This document shows positions 20,865 through 33,632 of a stretch of 64,000 bases of DNA, piece by piece. Both the position numbers and the translations under genes were made by a program. Origin of the DNA: Hygrocybe punicea (lineage: Eukaryota; Basidiomycota; Agaricomycetes; Agaricales; Hygrophoraceae); the NCBI GenBank assembly GCA_963556145.1, contig OY744465.1:4464001-4528000 (forward strand), in the 5' to 3' direction. The notes under the pieces were generated by a model. The model searched no databases. It saw only the letters and a program-made list of their open reading frames with translations, and was not told the origin of the DNA. Each line of letters opens with the position of its first letter. Positions within the stretch are counted from its first letter, which is position 1.

Positions 20865-23800
20865 AAACCGCGCAAAGTCCGAGTTCTGACGCGAAATGTT
20901 TAACTTTGGCCGAGGGCAGTGCTTTGGTGAGTGTGTCCGCTACCATGTCGTCGGTTGGGCAATACACGAGGCGCAACTTGCCTTCTTCGATCACCCATCG
21001 GATGAAGTGTAGACGTACATCAATATGTTTCGTGCGCGCGTGATACTGATGTTCCTTTGATAGGGCGATCGCAGATTGATTGTCGGAAAAGAGTGTCGTT
21101 GGGGAAGTGATGGGACCGAAGACTTGGGATATGAGTGAGTGCAGCCAAAGCGCCTCCTTCGCCGCGTGAGTAGCCGCTATGTATTCGCTTTCCGTCGTTG
21201 ACAACGAGACTATGTCTTGCTTCTTACAGCTCCAGGATACGGCTCCCCCATTTAAGATGAAAGCATAGCCATTGATTGCACGTCGATCCTCCACCATACT
21301 CCCATCAGCATCGGCATAGCCTATTAGACCGTTTCTAGTGTTACCATAGGACAGCCAGAGGTGAGTGGTCCCCGCGAGATACCGGAGAACACGCTTAGCA
21401 GCCTCCCAATGCGCTGGGCCGGGGTTCTTGGAGAATCTCGATAGCGTTGTCACGGCGAAAGCGATATCTGGGCGCGTACCGAGACATGCCCACATCAAGG
21501 ATCCGACGGCCTCAAGGTACGGGACATCGCGCATGATGGCGAACTCATGTGTGGTTGAGGGCGATTGAGACGAGGTGAGCTTTATCTGAGTGTCCATCGG
21601 TGTGGATATAGGCTTACAGTCTTCAAGATTGAATCAGCGTATTATCGAATCGATGTATGATCGTTGTGAGAGGTGAATGGTTCTCGCATCCCTGTCTCGA
21701 CGGATTTCGATCCCCAGGAGCCAATGCAACTCTCCTAAATCGGAGATTTCAACGAATCTACGTATACCGGCCTTCGCGTCGTTGATGAGCTGAATGGAGC
21801 TCCCTGCGATGGTGCAATCATCTACATGGACGGCTATTACTGTGAGTTCACTGCCGACTCTGAGTATGAAAACGGCTTGATTGACTTCGCAGCGTTTGAA
21901 TCCGAGGTTATCAACTAGGATATAAACAAGCTTTTGGTACCAACGACGGCCGCTCTGCTTCAGTCCGTACAACGTTTTGTTCAGGCGACAGACTTTTCCA
22001 ACGGAGTTGAGCGCGTGGTAGCCCGGTGGTTGTTTCATATATATGATTTCGTCATTGCTGAGCTCTCCATTGAGATACGCCCCCTTGATGTCAATTTGAT
22101 GCATTTCTAGATCTGACTGGGCACCTATGGCTAGTATCGTGCGAACGGAGGCGAGCTTGGCCACGGGCGCATAAGTATCGAAATAATCTACCCCGGGAAC
22201 TTGCGAGAAGCCTTGAGCGACCAAGCGGGCTTTGTGTCTAACCGTAACGCCGGCAGCGTCCTTTTTTGCGCGAAAGACCCACTTCGATCCAACAATGTTT
22301 GCTCCTTCAGGTTTATCCACTAAATCCCAGGTTCCCGCTTTTCGGAGCGTCTCAAGCTCCTTGTGTATGCCCTTTTCCCAGAGCAACCAATCTGGTCGAC
22401 GTTTGGCCTCGCTCAAAGTACGCGGTTCGATTGCCTCAGCATCGCCGGTTTCCAACACTAGTGAATACTCCTCGGGGCATTCGTCCATGGCCATCAGCGT
22501 CCATTCATTGTCTGTGTTAGCTTCATCGATCTTTAGCTCTTGATCTTCGTTCGGTAGTTGCACGCCGGTGGTTACCAGAGGGTCGGCTGGTTTGTTCAAT
22601 GTCCGTCCCTTGCCGGTAGCGAGGTCGGCAACTCGCTGACTAGGTTTCTTGACACGCCTGGAACCTTCGGGCAGGATGTTATTGGGATCGATTTCGTTCC
22701 TTCGTTGTCTTTGAGGGATCGCGGGCTGGGCTGCAGGCGTTTTGGGGGCAATGATAGGCTGGGCGTCACTGGAGGTGATGTCCTGCCCATCCTCGACTAA
22801 TGGTACGGGAGGTTGAGGGTCGTCTTCAGGTACCGGTATCATTTCCTCGGGTACTTCTTCCCGTTCAAAAGTCCAGTCCTCACCCTCAAGACGCTCAATC
22901 GGTTCCTGGTCGTTTTTTGTGTAGATGTTACGTTCAACAGACACCGTTCTAGAGTCCGGCCAGTAGATCCTAGCGCCCTTGCTATTGTCATCAAAACCAA
23001 CCCATCGACCAGGGCGGACTCGGCCTCCAAGTTTGTCACCTTTTTCGACTTGAATCCACACCTTTTCTCCCCACTCGCGTATTCCAGCAACATTGGGCTT
23101 ACTACCTGTGGCGGCTTCGAAGGGTGTCATGTCATTCAGGGCCCTCGTCGGGGTCCGGTTCATCAGCCAAACGGCGTGATGGGCTGCCTCTCCCCACAAA
23201 GACCTCGGTAGTCCACTTGCGTGGAGCAAGGCGTGGACGCGTTCGATTAGGGTGCGGTTGAAACGCTCGGAGACTCCGGCATGCTGTGGGGTGTCATGGA
23301 CATTCAGTTTTTGGTGAGTACTGTTTTTTTGCAGGTGGACAGTGAATGCTTTGCTAGTGTACTCCCCTCCTCGATCGGAGTTGAAAACTACGACGCCTTT
23401 CCCAAACTGCGTGAGGAGACGGGCCTCAAATTCCTTGTAGGCCTGGAGAGTTTCACCTTTATTTTTCATCAGTGTTATGCCGGTGAGTCGCGTCTTGTCG
23501 TCTATGAAACTGACATAGTAACGCCGGCCACGGAGTGTAGCGACGGGGGCTGGTCCCCACACATCACTGTGCACTTCCCCGCCCAGCTTGCTTGCCCTAT
23601 TGCCTTCCCTCAGCTTAGGAACCAGTTTCCGCGTGGCCTTCGCATAAATGCAAGACTCGCAGAAGGTAGGGGAATCAGCTGATTCGTCAAGTCGCACGCT
23701 GGTGATGAAGCCCTTGCTGACCATGCGTTTTGCAGCATCGGGGGCAATGTGTCCCATGCGGCGGTGGAGTTGATCGAGGGTAATGGTTTCCAGTGCGTTT

Positions 23801-25500
23801 GCCACTTCATCCTCGCTGACAATGCGATACAGGCCGGTAGCGTCTTTCGGAATGCGGCCCACAACATTTCCATCCGGCGCTCTGATCGTACAGGCACCAT
23901 TTGCAAAACGCATGTCGAAACCCAAGTCGTCAAGTTTGCCGATTGATATAAGAGTGTACCCTACTTCGGGCGAGTACAGGACCTCGTGAAGTTCGAGTTT
24001 CGATGGGTTGGCTCCGTTTGGCAGGGGAATCGTAAGCTCGCCCGCTTCGGCCGCGTTGAATTTCTGCTTGTTGGCAGCTCGGAAAGTCTTGGGAGGGATT
24101 GTCGTCAGGTTCGCGAGAGCGTCTCGATACGGTGAGATGTGTTTCATGCAGCCGGAATCTAACAGGCTGACTCTAGGTTCATGTGTACCTCCGTCGTCAG
24201 CAGCGGTGGTGGTCTCGCTTAACGGTCTCGCATCCAAAAAGGCTCTTACTTGGCTCCAATCTATGTCCCCAGCCGCATCAATGTCGCGTGCGTCGTTATT
24301 GGTATCAACGAAAAGGTCGTCGACCCAAATGTCTTCCAGAGGGTCAGTCGGGTCATCACTTGCGTTTGAATCGCTAATGGAGCGCAGGTCCACTTGGTCG
24401 CCACCATCTTCACCGTCGCCGCCATCGCTGGAGTCACTGACACTTATGAGGTCCGGCAGGCTGTCGTCATCAGGACTCGTGTTGCAGGGGGATGCGAGGG
24501 ATTGTTCCGGCCTGTCCCATGATGAATCGGAGTGGGCACACGCAGAGCTAGCATCTGAGTCGTCCCCCGAATCTGAGGCAATACTCACGCCGAAAGCTCC
24601 ATCGCATTCCTCAATGTGTGCGGACAAAGGCGCGTCGTTTAATTTGACCATCTCATCAGTCTTCCCACCTGTCCTAGCCTTCCTCGGCTTTGGGCAGAAT
24701 CTGCTGATGTGACCTTGTTCTCCGCAGTTGTAACAGTTTTTGTCGGCATAGCGGTTGACTTTCCCTTTCTTGTCCGGTGTTGCGGCCATCGCGTTATCAT
24801 CGCCGTCGGCTGACACTTTCGCCGGTACTCGTTTGGTCCTTAACTGCTGGGACCTATAACGGTCCCACTCGTCCGCAATGATCTGGATGAAGAGATCGGG
24901 CTCGATTGTCCTCAACGAGCTGTACAGTTTGGCCGCGGTGAGCTGTGTCGAGGCGAAGTTCGCGAGGTGAGGGGGTAGCGACGAAATGATTGTCGAACGG
25001 TAATCCTTGTCGTCGATGTCTACATCCAGCGAGGCTAAATCCTCACGTTTGGCTCCCAGCTCATCTAGGAACTTGTGCACATCTCCTTTGTCGGGGCACC
25101 TGGATTCGAGGAAAGCGGCTCGCAGTTCCGTCTGAGCAAAAACACTCCAGCAGGTGTACTCTTCAACTATCGAGGTCCAAGCGAGGGCAACAGTGGCGTG
25201 CTGGCGAATCTTCATGGCTACGGAGTCGGGGATCTTTTGTAAGAGCATGTTCTTTGCCGTGGCTTCGTCTTTTTCCCATTTCTCTCCAGTAGGGTCTGGA
25301 GCTAGCGTCCCGTCATCCAGAGCGGCGGGAGGAGAAGGTCTGGAGCTCTTTCCTTCAAAATGGTCCCAGCGTCCCTTGGCTCGGATGGCGGCTGAGAAGC
25401 GTAGCTCGAAGATCGCCCAATTTAGGCCATTGGAAGCAAGCTTGGGAATGTCAGAAGGGAGGGAGTCGGAGATAGCCTGAAGGGTGCTAGCGGTGGACAT
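20863..25500 (-). pseudogene. Copia gag-pol polyprotein with one nonsense codon
   Basis: The start is the ATG at 25500 (MSTASTLQ); an upstream in-frame start at 25539 is less likely. Domains in order: Gag; CCHC knuckle CYNCGEQGHISRFC at about residues 256-269; acidic linker; protease (LLDSGC); integrase zinc region (HRRMGH...CESC) and catalytic core (HSDVWGP, NSDRGGEY, Glu in GVSERFNR); reverse transcriptase with VHVDD; RNase H with GYADADGS, TTESEY and FSDNQSA. The frame is open for 1,545 codons except a TGA at 21634-21636, between the reverse transcriptase and RNase H, where CGA would read through. The other catalytic motifs are intact. Confidence 0.9.
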
Positions 25501-25546
25501 GATGAATACAAAGAAGTACGCAGTGGATACGCAGGGCACAATAACC

Positions 25547-25860
25547 TGTAGAACTAAGGATTGACAATATAATCTCAGTGCGAGAACAATACGCAGCTAT
25601 ATATTTAATGTTACCTAAGGATTGACAATATAATCTAGTTGAAGTCAATAAGAGGTAAAAGAAAATAAGGGAACAAGTGGCTAACCTCAGTGCGAGAACA
25701 ATACGCAGCTGAGGTCTCTACGCTACGAAAACTAACTTATATACCTTAACAAAGGGTAAGGTAAGAAAGGATACCGAAAAAGGTAAATCTAATCTAATCT
25801 AATCTAGCGGTTATCTAATCATTGTTGATTCGGTACTTATAGCCGGTTTGTCATTCAACA
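25547..25860 (-). repeat. 5' LTR of Copia element
   Basis: 314 bp, apparently identical to the 3' LTR. The first bases of the element after it read GGTTATTGTGCCC on the minus strand, the likely primer-binding site; the tRNA was not identified. Confidence 0.9.
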
Positions 25861-26303
25861 TTATCGTAGCTAGGGCCTCTTTCAATAATGTTTCAATAGC
25901 TATAAAGTACTTAGAAAATTTTGGTGTCCTGGACCCCGGAGATAGTGTGTTTCCGCACTCAGGAACAAGGGCGCTGATGGGCTCGGTTTCCCATCACCGT
26001 TGCCATGGCCCCGCCCATCACTTACTGGCACACGCGCGCTCGTCGTCGTCGACGTTGAGCACGGCTATTTCACTATCCCGCCATCTGTTCTTGCGGAACT
26101 TTTTACATATCATAGATATATTCCCCTACATGCTGTGTATAGACTAATATACATGAAAATAAACGAAATAAAAGAGAAATAAAAGAAATAAAAAATAATC
26201 ATACATGGGGCGCCGCCGACGAACCGGTGGGTACTCACCTGTACCATTAAGGCCCCCCACGGCCCCCTTTGCATTCCATCATCGACAAAAACAATGGGGA
26301 CGT

Positions 26304-26883
26304 TGTGACGGCAAGTTCAGTTGTAGACCCGAATGGGAATCTACGAAAGGGGTGATCAGCTAAGAAGTGATCAGAGGAGTTTAGTGTCTATGTAGTCTAG
26401 TCAATCCAACCCGAATCCAGGGTTCTGGATCAGAGGGGAAGTGAAGGGAGTGGAGTACGAAGACTGATGAGACGATACGAAGCGAGGACTAAGAAATAGA
26501 ACTGAAGGGGAGTGATAACCTGTATTTTCTATATAGTTTGTAGTATAAGGGTACATCTTTTATACTACTGGGAGTGATCCTGTGCTGTAGTAACTATGTA
26601 CTACAAGCGAAGGCTGTAACTGATAGGAGTGGAGTGGAGTGGAGGAATGCTATGTACTAGGAGACGGGAAATGTAGATACATGATATATGACTATAAACG
26701 TACTGATTCCGGGTCGTTAGAGACATTGCAGTGCATGTAGGAACGAATCCGGAGGCGGAATCCGGAGCGGAATCGATGGAGAGAACCGGAATCGGGCGGA
26801 ATCGACGATACGTGAATGGGAATGGATGGGGACGAAGTGGGATATGAAGAGGATTCGGGTCCAGAGGGCCCGGAGGCTCTACA
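26304..26883 (-). repeat. LTR of copy B (left)
   Basis: 580 bp, about 90 percent or more like the copy A LTR by eye, with shared small deletions relative to A (for example near the end of the TACGAAGACT region). Confidence 0.8.
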
Positions 26884-27213
26884 TCCGGTCAGGACTCAGA
26901 TAGAGACCATCCCTGGTCGATCCATACGAAATAACGAAGATACCGGGGTCATGGGAATAAATGAGCAGATGCGATGTCGAAAATGGACAGAAACGGGAGT
27001 ACAACATGAGCGGAGTCAAAGCCAGTGGGTATCGAAGTGTCGGGAGGGGCAGTGGTCCGGAGCTACTAAAAGAGGGTGGGGCGAAATGGCTGGACAGGGA
27101 AATAAAGGTCACGTGATGGGGCAACAAATACAAACAAGAAAACTTTTCAACACGACTTCAACAATCTCGACGACAACCTCAACAAGCCCAACAAGTACCA
27201 ATACCAACACCAG

Positions 27214-28595
27214 ATGTCGACGGAATACGACACTTTCCTCAATACTCTCGATGCGGAAACGCGGCAAGACTTTGAGAGCGCCGTGGCCGAGTTACTAGAA
27301 GTCGATGCGGCCGGAATCGATATCGTACGCGACGGATTCGAGAACGAAGCACAGCAATGGGTGGTGAGATGACGACGGGCCATGGTAAGAGATCCCGTTT
27401 CTGTAAACGGTACGGACTAACGATACCCAGCAGCGGAACTACAGGGGAATCGTGACGGAAATCCGGGACAACGGAATCGACGTGACGGAACCGAAGGATT
27501 TCTCGATGGGCGGACAGATGGTGGTGGAGGTCGAGGAGTGGTTGCGGAGCTGGGAGGACTACGAACGGGAACGGAAAGAGGCAAGGCATCGGGAAGCTGT
27601 ATGGTTGCAGGAGGAAAAGGAGGAGGAAGCAAGGAAACAACGGGTCGAGGAGGCGGAAAGGATCGAGTGGAAACGGGCAGAGGCAGCAAAAGGGGATGCT
27701 GATGCAGCCGTGGAAAGGGACCGGGAGGAGGCCGCACAAACCAGCGATCATGGAAGCGAGGACGAGGAGGACACCTGGTCCAACCAACAACTACGAAAAT
27801 ATGAGAGGCTTCAAGTACTGAACGCGATCAAAAACAAAAAGCTCAACCGGGATAAGAGGGTCACCCGGGACGATGAAACCGTTCACGGGGACTACAACAG
27901 CGGCAACGATTTCTCGAATGCGAGCGGGAACGAGGACGCGGAACCAAAGGGAAAGATTCCGGGGGTAAGTGATATCTCGCGGACTCGTATATCATTTCCG
28001 TCTAACAATTCCGTAGTATATGCAATTGTACCGGATCCAGCAATGCGATGCGTGCGTGACCGCCAACGTGGTTTGTCGTGGAATCGAGGGATACGCGTGC
28101 GATCGGTTCAAAAGACTTAAATGACGTTGTGGATTGTCGACGAAGGGACCGGCCACCGGATCCGGAAAAGCGGAAAGGAAAGGGAAGGCAAAGGCGGGTA
28201 GTCCGAAGAGAAAGGTCGTCGCGAAGAAGATACCAAAGCCCGTGAGGAAGCCTAGGTTGCGGACCGGAGAGGCGTCGACGAGTAAGCGGACGTTGACCGA
28301 CGTCGAACCGGATACGGAATCGGAGCGGGATGAAGGGAGACGAGGGAATCCGTTCAAGCACCCGCGGATCGGAGCTGGAATCAACGACCACGTCCGGGCA
28401 GTACGCAAGATGGCGACGGAAACGCAAAGGGAGATATCGACGATCGCGGACGGCCTTTCTGAATACATCGTGGAGGTCCACACCAAGCTAACCCGTTGGA
28501 CGAAAGAGCTAAATCGACTACACGCGAACCAGGCCCATATCCTGGGTCAACTCGACATGATCGACACCAAACTCGACAAAGGGAGAAGGGAATAA
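27214..28595 (+). pseudogene. Zinc-cluster coiled-coil gene, broken copy B
   Basis: Same three-exon layout as 5681-7173 with the same splice sites. It has TGA stops at 27370-27372 (exon 1) and 28122-28124 (exon 3), both where copy A has CGA. One zinc-binding Cys is changed to Phe (28107-28109). The coiled-coil region is shorter by an in-frame deletion of about 35 codons. The C-terminal region (28134-28595) is still open. Confidence 0.8.
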
Positions 28596-28667
28596 AAGGG
28601 AACGGACGGAAAGGGAAAATGGAATGCGGGACAATGTACATAAAGAAAAATAGAGTACATAATAAAA

Positions 28668-31600
28668 CTATAAACGGAAAAGAGGGAAACGGAACGATGA
28701 GATAAGATAACCGGAATCTGGGGGTCGAGGAGGAGGACGGCACCGGAATACAATGGAAATGAAATGGGTCCGGAACGAGCGGGAAACAAAGAGAACTAGA
28801 AACGGAAATGAAAATATAAATAAACGAGAAACGGGAACGTGAACGGAAAGCGGAACGGAAGACGCAAACGCAAAAATAGGAGACGGAAACGGGTCTACAT
28901 CCCCACAAGAGTTTCTGAAAGAAGGTCGGAGGTGGAACGACGAGAGGAGGCGGAGAACTTCTTGCAAATATTCGAGCGAGGAGTCGAGGGGGCAGAGGTC
29001 CAGAATGCAATGACAAAGTAGAATGAAGACGGAAACGAGGAACAATAAAAATTTGAGAACCGGAGTGCCGACACCAACACGATCCCATATAACGGGTGTG
29101 CCGCGTGACGGGTCTAAAAATGATGGGGTGCCCCAAGCAGGCGAAGACAGAACCAACAATGATACGGGAGCGGAAATGATGAGGGGAACCGGGAACGAAG
29201 GGGTTGACATAACGGAATCGGAACCGGAATCAAAATCAAATAAAAGGGGAGGAATGGGGTCCGGAATGGGAACGGGTACGGAATACTCAACCAAAGTTGA
29301 CGGAATCTCAGTAGACGGTGATGGAGGACAATATGGCGACAATATCGGGGACGGAATGTCTATTTCTGGAGAATCCGATGACAATGGGAGCGGGTCCGGT
29401 ACGAGTTCATGGACGGAAAGCGGAGGGGTCGAATCCGGAGATGATGTGGACGAAATAGGAAATGAATTGGATAAATCGGTGACCGGCATCGATAAATCGG
29501 GAATGGGATCGGATGGGGACGACACGGGACTGGACGACAATACCTGTAAACAAATGACGGTCTCGACGGGCACCGGAATGGACAGGGACGGAATATGCGA
29601 TAAAGGGGACGGAGTATACGTAGGACCGGAATGAACGTGGGCGACGGAACGAACGACGGTGGGCGGGATTGAGGTCAGAATCGGGACCGGAGATGACAAA
29701 GCTATGACGGGTGGGGGACTGGTGTTACGTTTCCAACTCCGCTTCCAACCCCGATGCCCATTCCGTTACCCACCATGACGATTCTGCACTGCACACCTTC
29801 CTTTTTCATTTCTTTTTGTCCTTTGTCTTCCTTTCAACGTCATTGTTTCTTCATTTGGACATCCTTGTATTTTCTTATTCTTGTTCTCTTTTTGCCCCTT
29901 CTTCTAGAACAATCCAGACCGACCATGGACATCTCCCACGTGACCTTGTTGTACCCGAATAGTCTCCTTGCCGACGGACATCATCGCTATTGTCTTTTCC
30001 CTCGCCCTGACATATTGTTGACTTCATCCCACGACAAACCGATTCACAATGGCTGTACTCCCGACACAGCTCATTACCGTAATTGTTATCGGCAGCATTG
30101 CCATCACCTTCCTGATCGGTTTCTACTTTGTTATGATCTATCTTTGGCATCGGCATCGAAACCCTTCCGCCATTGATACTTCTGACTTCCACCTCAACAA
30201 TATCTCGACACGTAATTGACAATTGCCATTCCCGGATATATGGTTTCCGCTTTCGTATTCTGTGCCTACCATTATCCTCCCTGACGATCCGACGACATTC
30301 CTCACCTGCATGCATGCCCTGGACAATCCTCGATCACGGGACATTTCACTGTTCTCTCTAATCCGACCATTGCCGAAGCACATTCTTTTGGACTTCGACC
30401 ACAGACCATACGACTTCCCAAACAGTGAACCAACCCCTATCGCATATTGTTCGCACGACACTGCTTCAATGCAGTACCCGACGACTTGTTCCCACAGCTT
30501 GTCACTTGTGCCATGACTCGAAACCTGGACCCACATTCATTTATCCTTTTCCGTCTTTCATCTTGATACCTCCCACACTCGTTTACAATGATACCCTTTC
30601 TTGGACGAATACCGACATCAAGTGGACCTTCTTGTTCCACAAACAGGACAAGACATCACTCCTCGATACGTCATCGACACAGACATCGTCATCCGGTACA
30701 GCTTATGCTGTTCACATGTCTGACCTCGACTAGCCCACCGTCCTAGTTGGTTTTCCTTCCACACATTCCTTTGTTTTCTTTCATGCAAACCTTGCCACTA
30801 CATCCACACCACCTCAAGACATTCTCATCACCAATCCCACATTGGACGATACCCATCTTCGACCCGACCGTGCAACGCACTTGCCAGACTGCACACTTGC
30901 CTGTTACAGCAAGTGTAGACCCCGAATAGGCAATTCTGCACATCACATGATCCGATGACAAATCATCCGAGTCATCCGGACCCCCTCTATTCCTCAATGA
31001 CACCCGGGCCTCCAGTTGGATCGCGAGAACATCGACATGAGGACGCCTCATGTACGCCTCATGGTGAACACATGGTAGAGTTGGACATGTTGTAGCTTCA
31101 TGGTTGTATTTCTATTTACCTCCTCTCAAGACCAGTCACTATATATACTGTTCTTGTTGTTGGTTCGGACTTTTTCTTCTTTTCCTTTCCTTACGTTTAG
31201 TCTGGTTCTTGGGGCAGACTCATCTTGTTTTGGGTAACCCCCACGGCTCGCAATGACATTAGACCTTGACCCCCCCTTCTTAGCAGTGTTGTCTTAGCTG
31301 TAAGCAACAATGAAAGCTGCTGTTCTCCCCTCTGGAAGCCGATCCCCTGTTAAGTTGATTGTTGCTGGAGCCCGCTGCAGAAGCGATCCGTAACAACTGG
31401 GACCGGAATCAGGACTAGAGATGGTAACGGCAAGGGAAGGGGATTTCGGAACGGAGCGATAACCGGAAAGTAGGAATAAGGCGGCATTGTGGAAAACATC
31501 GAGCGGGTACGGATCGTCGTGGTAATGGTCGGGAAGAAGGTAATGGAGGCGTTCTTCAATACGTAGACGAAGGTCTGAGTCGAATCCGTTGGCGAAGTAT

Positions 31601-32025
31601 GTGTTCGGTTGCTTATCTGTTAGATGGCCGTTGTCAAACAAGACACCGGAAATGCGTATGAAATCCCAGAAATATTGTCCTAAGTCTGCTTTGTTCTCTA
31701 TACCGTAAGCCGATTGTCGTCGCATAAGTTGATTGAGATCCGAGATCGTATACCGGATGGAATCCGTAGCACCGGGATAAAAGTCAAAGACGGCACGTCG
31801 GAAAGCGATGAAGTCCTTTGCTGAAGCAGCGGGTAGGGTAGACCAAAGTTCGTAATCGTCGTTATCGAGGTACTGGAGCGTGTAGCGAATCTTCATAGCG
31901 TCCGTGAGTCCATAGTCGGAGCCGAGCATGTCAATTTCGTCAAAGAAGCAGGGAAGGTCGAGTTCGTTTCCGTCGAATGTCGGGGCTGAGGGATCACCTC
32001 GGAGAGGCATGAATCCGGTCGTCAT
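28668..32025 (-). pseudogene. Gag-like gene, broken copy B
   Basis: The 5' part (32025 down to about 31401) matches the Gag N-terminus of copy A. A 1,673-bp insertion (29723-31395) splits it in the Pro/Ser-rich linker. The 3' part (29717-28668) remains open. Without the insertion the frame would be close to intact, so this copy lost gag only after that insertion. Confidence 0.75.
29723..31395. mobile_element. LTR-type insertion (large solo LTR or TRIM-like element)
   Basis: The ends TGTTACG and CGTAACA and the perfect 5-bp duplication ACTGG (29718-29722, 31396-31400) mark it as an integrase-made insertion. It is C/T-rich on the plus strand, with a TATATATA run near 31141-31150. No gag or pol was recognised. 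No pair of internal LTRs was seen, so the whole 1,673 bp may be one long solo LTR. Some plus-strand frames (30223-30733) look protein-like but could not be assigned. Confidence 0.6.
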
Positions 32026-32219
32026 ATCGGGAATGTCTAAATCGGGATGCGGGTCGGAAAGCGGGTTGGGTCGAGGATGTTCGAGGTCGAGGTTGAAGTC
32101 GTAAGCGGAACTAACTAACTAGAGTCGGGTAGAAGAGGGAAACGTCATGAAAGTCAAAGCCGACCGTGGGGAGGGTATGAAAAGACAAAAGAAATAAACT
32201 CCTCACGGTGGGCTCCAGT

Positions 32220-32728
32220 TGTGACGGCGAGTTCAGTTGTAGACCTGAATGGGAATCTACGAAAGGGGTGATCAGCTAAGAAGTGATCAGAGGAGTTTAG
32301 TGTCTATGTAGTCTAGTCAATCCAACCCAAATCCAGGGTTCTGGATCAGAGGGGAAGTGAAGGGAGTGGAGTACGAAGACTGATGAGACGATACGAAGCG
32401 AGGACTAAGAAATAGAACTGAAGGGGAGTGATAACCTGTATTTTCTATATAGTTTGTAGTATAAGGGTACATCTTTTATACTACTGGGAGTGATCCTGTG
32501 CTGTAGTAACTATGTACTACAAGCGAAGGCTGTAACTGATAGGAGTGGAGTGGAGTGGAGGAATGCTATGTACTAGGAGACGGGAAATGTAGATACATGA
32601 TATATGACTATAAACGTACTGATTCCGGGTCGTTAGAGACATTGCAGTGCATGTAGGAACAAATCCGGAGGCAGAATCCGGAGCGGAATCGACGGAGAGA
32701 ACCAGAATCGGGCGGAATCGACGATACG
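32220..32728 (-). repeat. Truncated LTR of copy B
   Basis: Preceded by the same leader and primer-binding site as element A. It breaks off at GACGATACG, where the complete LTR would continue for about 70 bases. Confidence 0.8.
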
Positions 32729-32729
32729 T

Positions 32730-33309
32730 TGTAGAGGCTCCGGGCCATCTGGACCCGAATCCTCTTCATATCCCACATCGTCCCCGTCCATTCCCATTCA
32801 TGTATTGTCGATTCCGCCCGATTCCGGTCGTTTCCATCAATTCCGCTCCGGATTCCGCCTCCGGATTCGTTCCTACATGCACTGCAATGTCTCTAACGAC
32901 CCGGAATCAGTACGTTTATAGTCATATATCATGTATCTACATTTCCCGTCTCCTAGTACATAGCATTCCTCCACTCCACTCCACTCCTATCAGTTACAGC
33001 CTTCGCTTGTAGTACATAGTTACTACAGCACAGGATCACTCCCAGTAGTATAAAAGATGTACCCTTATACTACAAACTATATAGAAAATACAGGTTATCA
33101 CTCCCCTTCAGTTCTATTTCTTAGTCCTCGCTTCGTATCGTCTCATCAGTCTTCGTACTCCACTCCCTTCACTTCCCCTCTGATCCAGAACCCTGGATTC
33201 GGGTTGGATTGACTAGACTACATAGACACTAAACTCCTCTGATCACTTCTTAGCTGATCACCCCTTTCGTAGATTCCCATTCGGGTCTACAACTGAACTT
33301 GCCGTCACA
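32730..33309 (+). repeat. Inverted complete LTR
   Basis: 580 bp in the orientation opposite to the LTRs at 26304 and 32220; it forms a long inverted repeat with 26304-26883. Confidence 0.85.
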
Positions 33310-33373
33310 ACGTCCCCATTGTTTTTGTCGATGATGGAATGCAAAGGGGGCCGTGGGGGGCCTTAATGGTACA

Positions 33374-33632
33374 GGTGAGTACCCACCCCCCCTCCTGCTT
33401 TTTCCCTCACGTACTTACCCCTTCCCGCCGCTCGTTTGGGGCCGGGAGCCCTCCCCCATCCATCCCCTCTCCGTTTCCCCCAACCGCCTCGCTTCCCGGA
33501 CCTTTCCTCGCCACCCATCGCCACCCCCCTCTCCATGCACCCTTCCCCGCCCCCCAGTGTCCAACCCTCTCATCACCCACCCTCCAGCACCGTTCACCAC
33601 CAATTTCAGACCTAATCCGGCGCCTCCACGAA
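33374..33632. other. 259-bp segment present in only one fold-back arm
   Basis: The right arm has this C-rich segment between two copies of the 15-bp word AGGTGAGTACCCACC (33373, 33632). The left arm has a single copy of the word at the matching place (about 26224-26238). Either the left arm lost it by recombination between the direct repeats or the right arm gained it. Confidence 0.7.

Larger units (their letters stand above)
20542..25860 (-). mobile_element. Young Copia retrotransposon
   Basis: Two 314-bp LTRs (20542-20855, 25547-25860) look identical base for base. They have TG/CA ends and a perfect 5-bp duplication TTATC (20537-20541, 25861-25865). The element reads on the minus strand and encodes one Copia-order polyprotein (gag, protease, integrase, reverse transcriptase, RNase H). 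The polypurine tract GAGGGGGAG directly abuts the 3' LTR. Identical LTRs mean a recent insertion. It lies in the left arm of the fold-back element, 195 bases from the PPWD1 start codon. Confidence 0.95.
26304..33309 (-). mobile_element. Gypsy-type element, copy B, with head-to-head third LTR
   Basis: Relative of element A. The LTR 26304-26883 is full length. The second LTR (32220-32728) lacks its last 70 bases and is fused, with one extra T, to a complete LTR in opposite orientation (32730-33309). The outer ends are therefore both the TGTGACGG end, and they are flanked by ACGT on each side (26300-26303, 33310-33313). The interior has a broken zinc-cluster gene, a broken gag gene and a 1.7-kb insertion. 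It occupies the exact centre of the fold-back palindrome. Confidence 0.75.

Noticed and set aside
21634..21636. Programmed frameshift or separate pol gene in Copia
   Set aside because: The frame is identical on both sides and only one TGA intervenes, so a point change is simpler.
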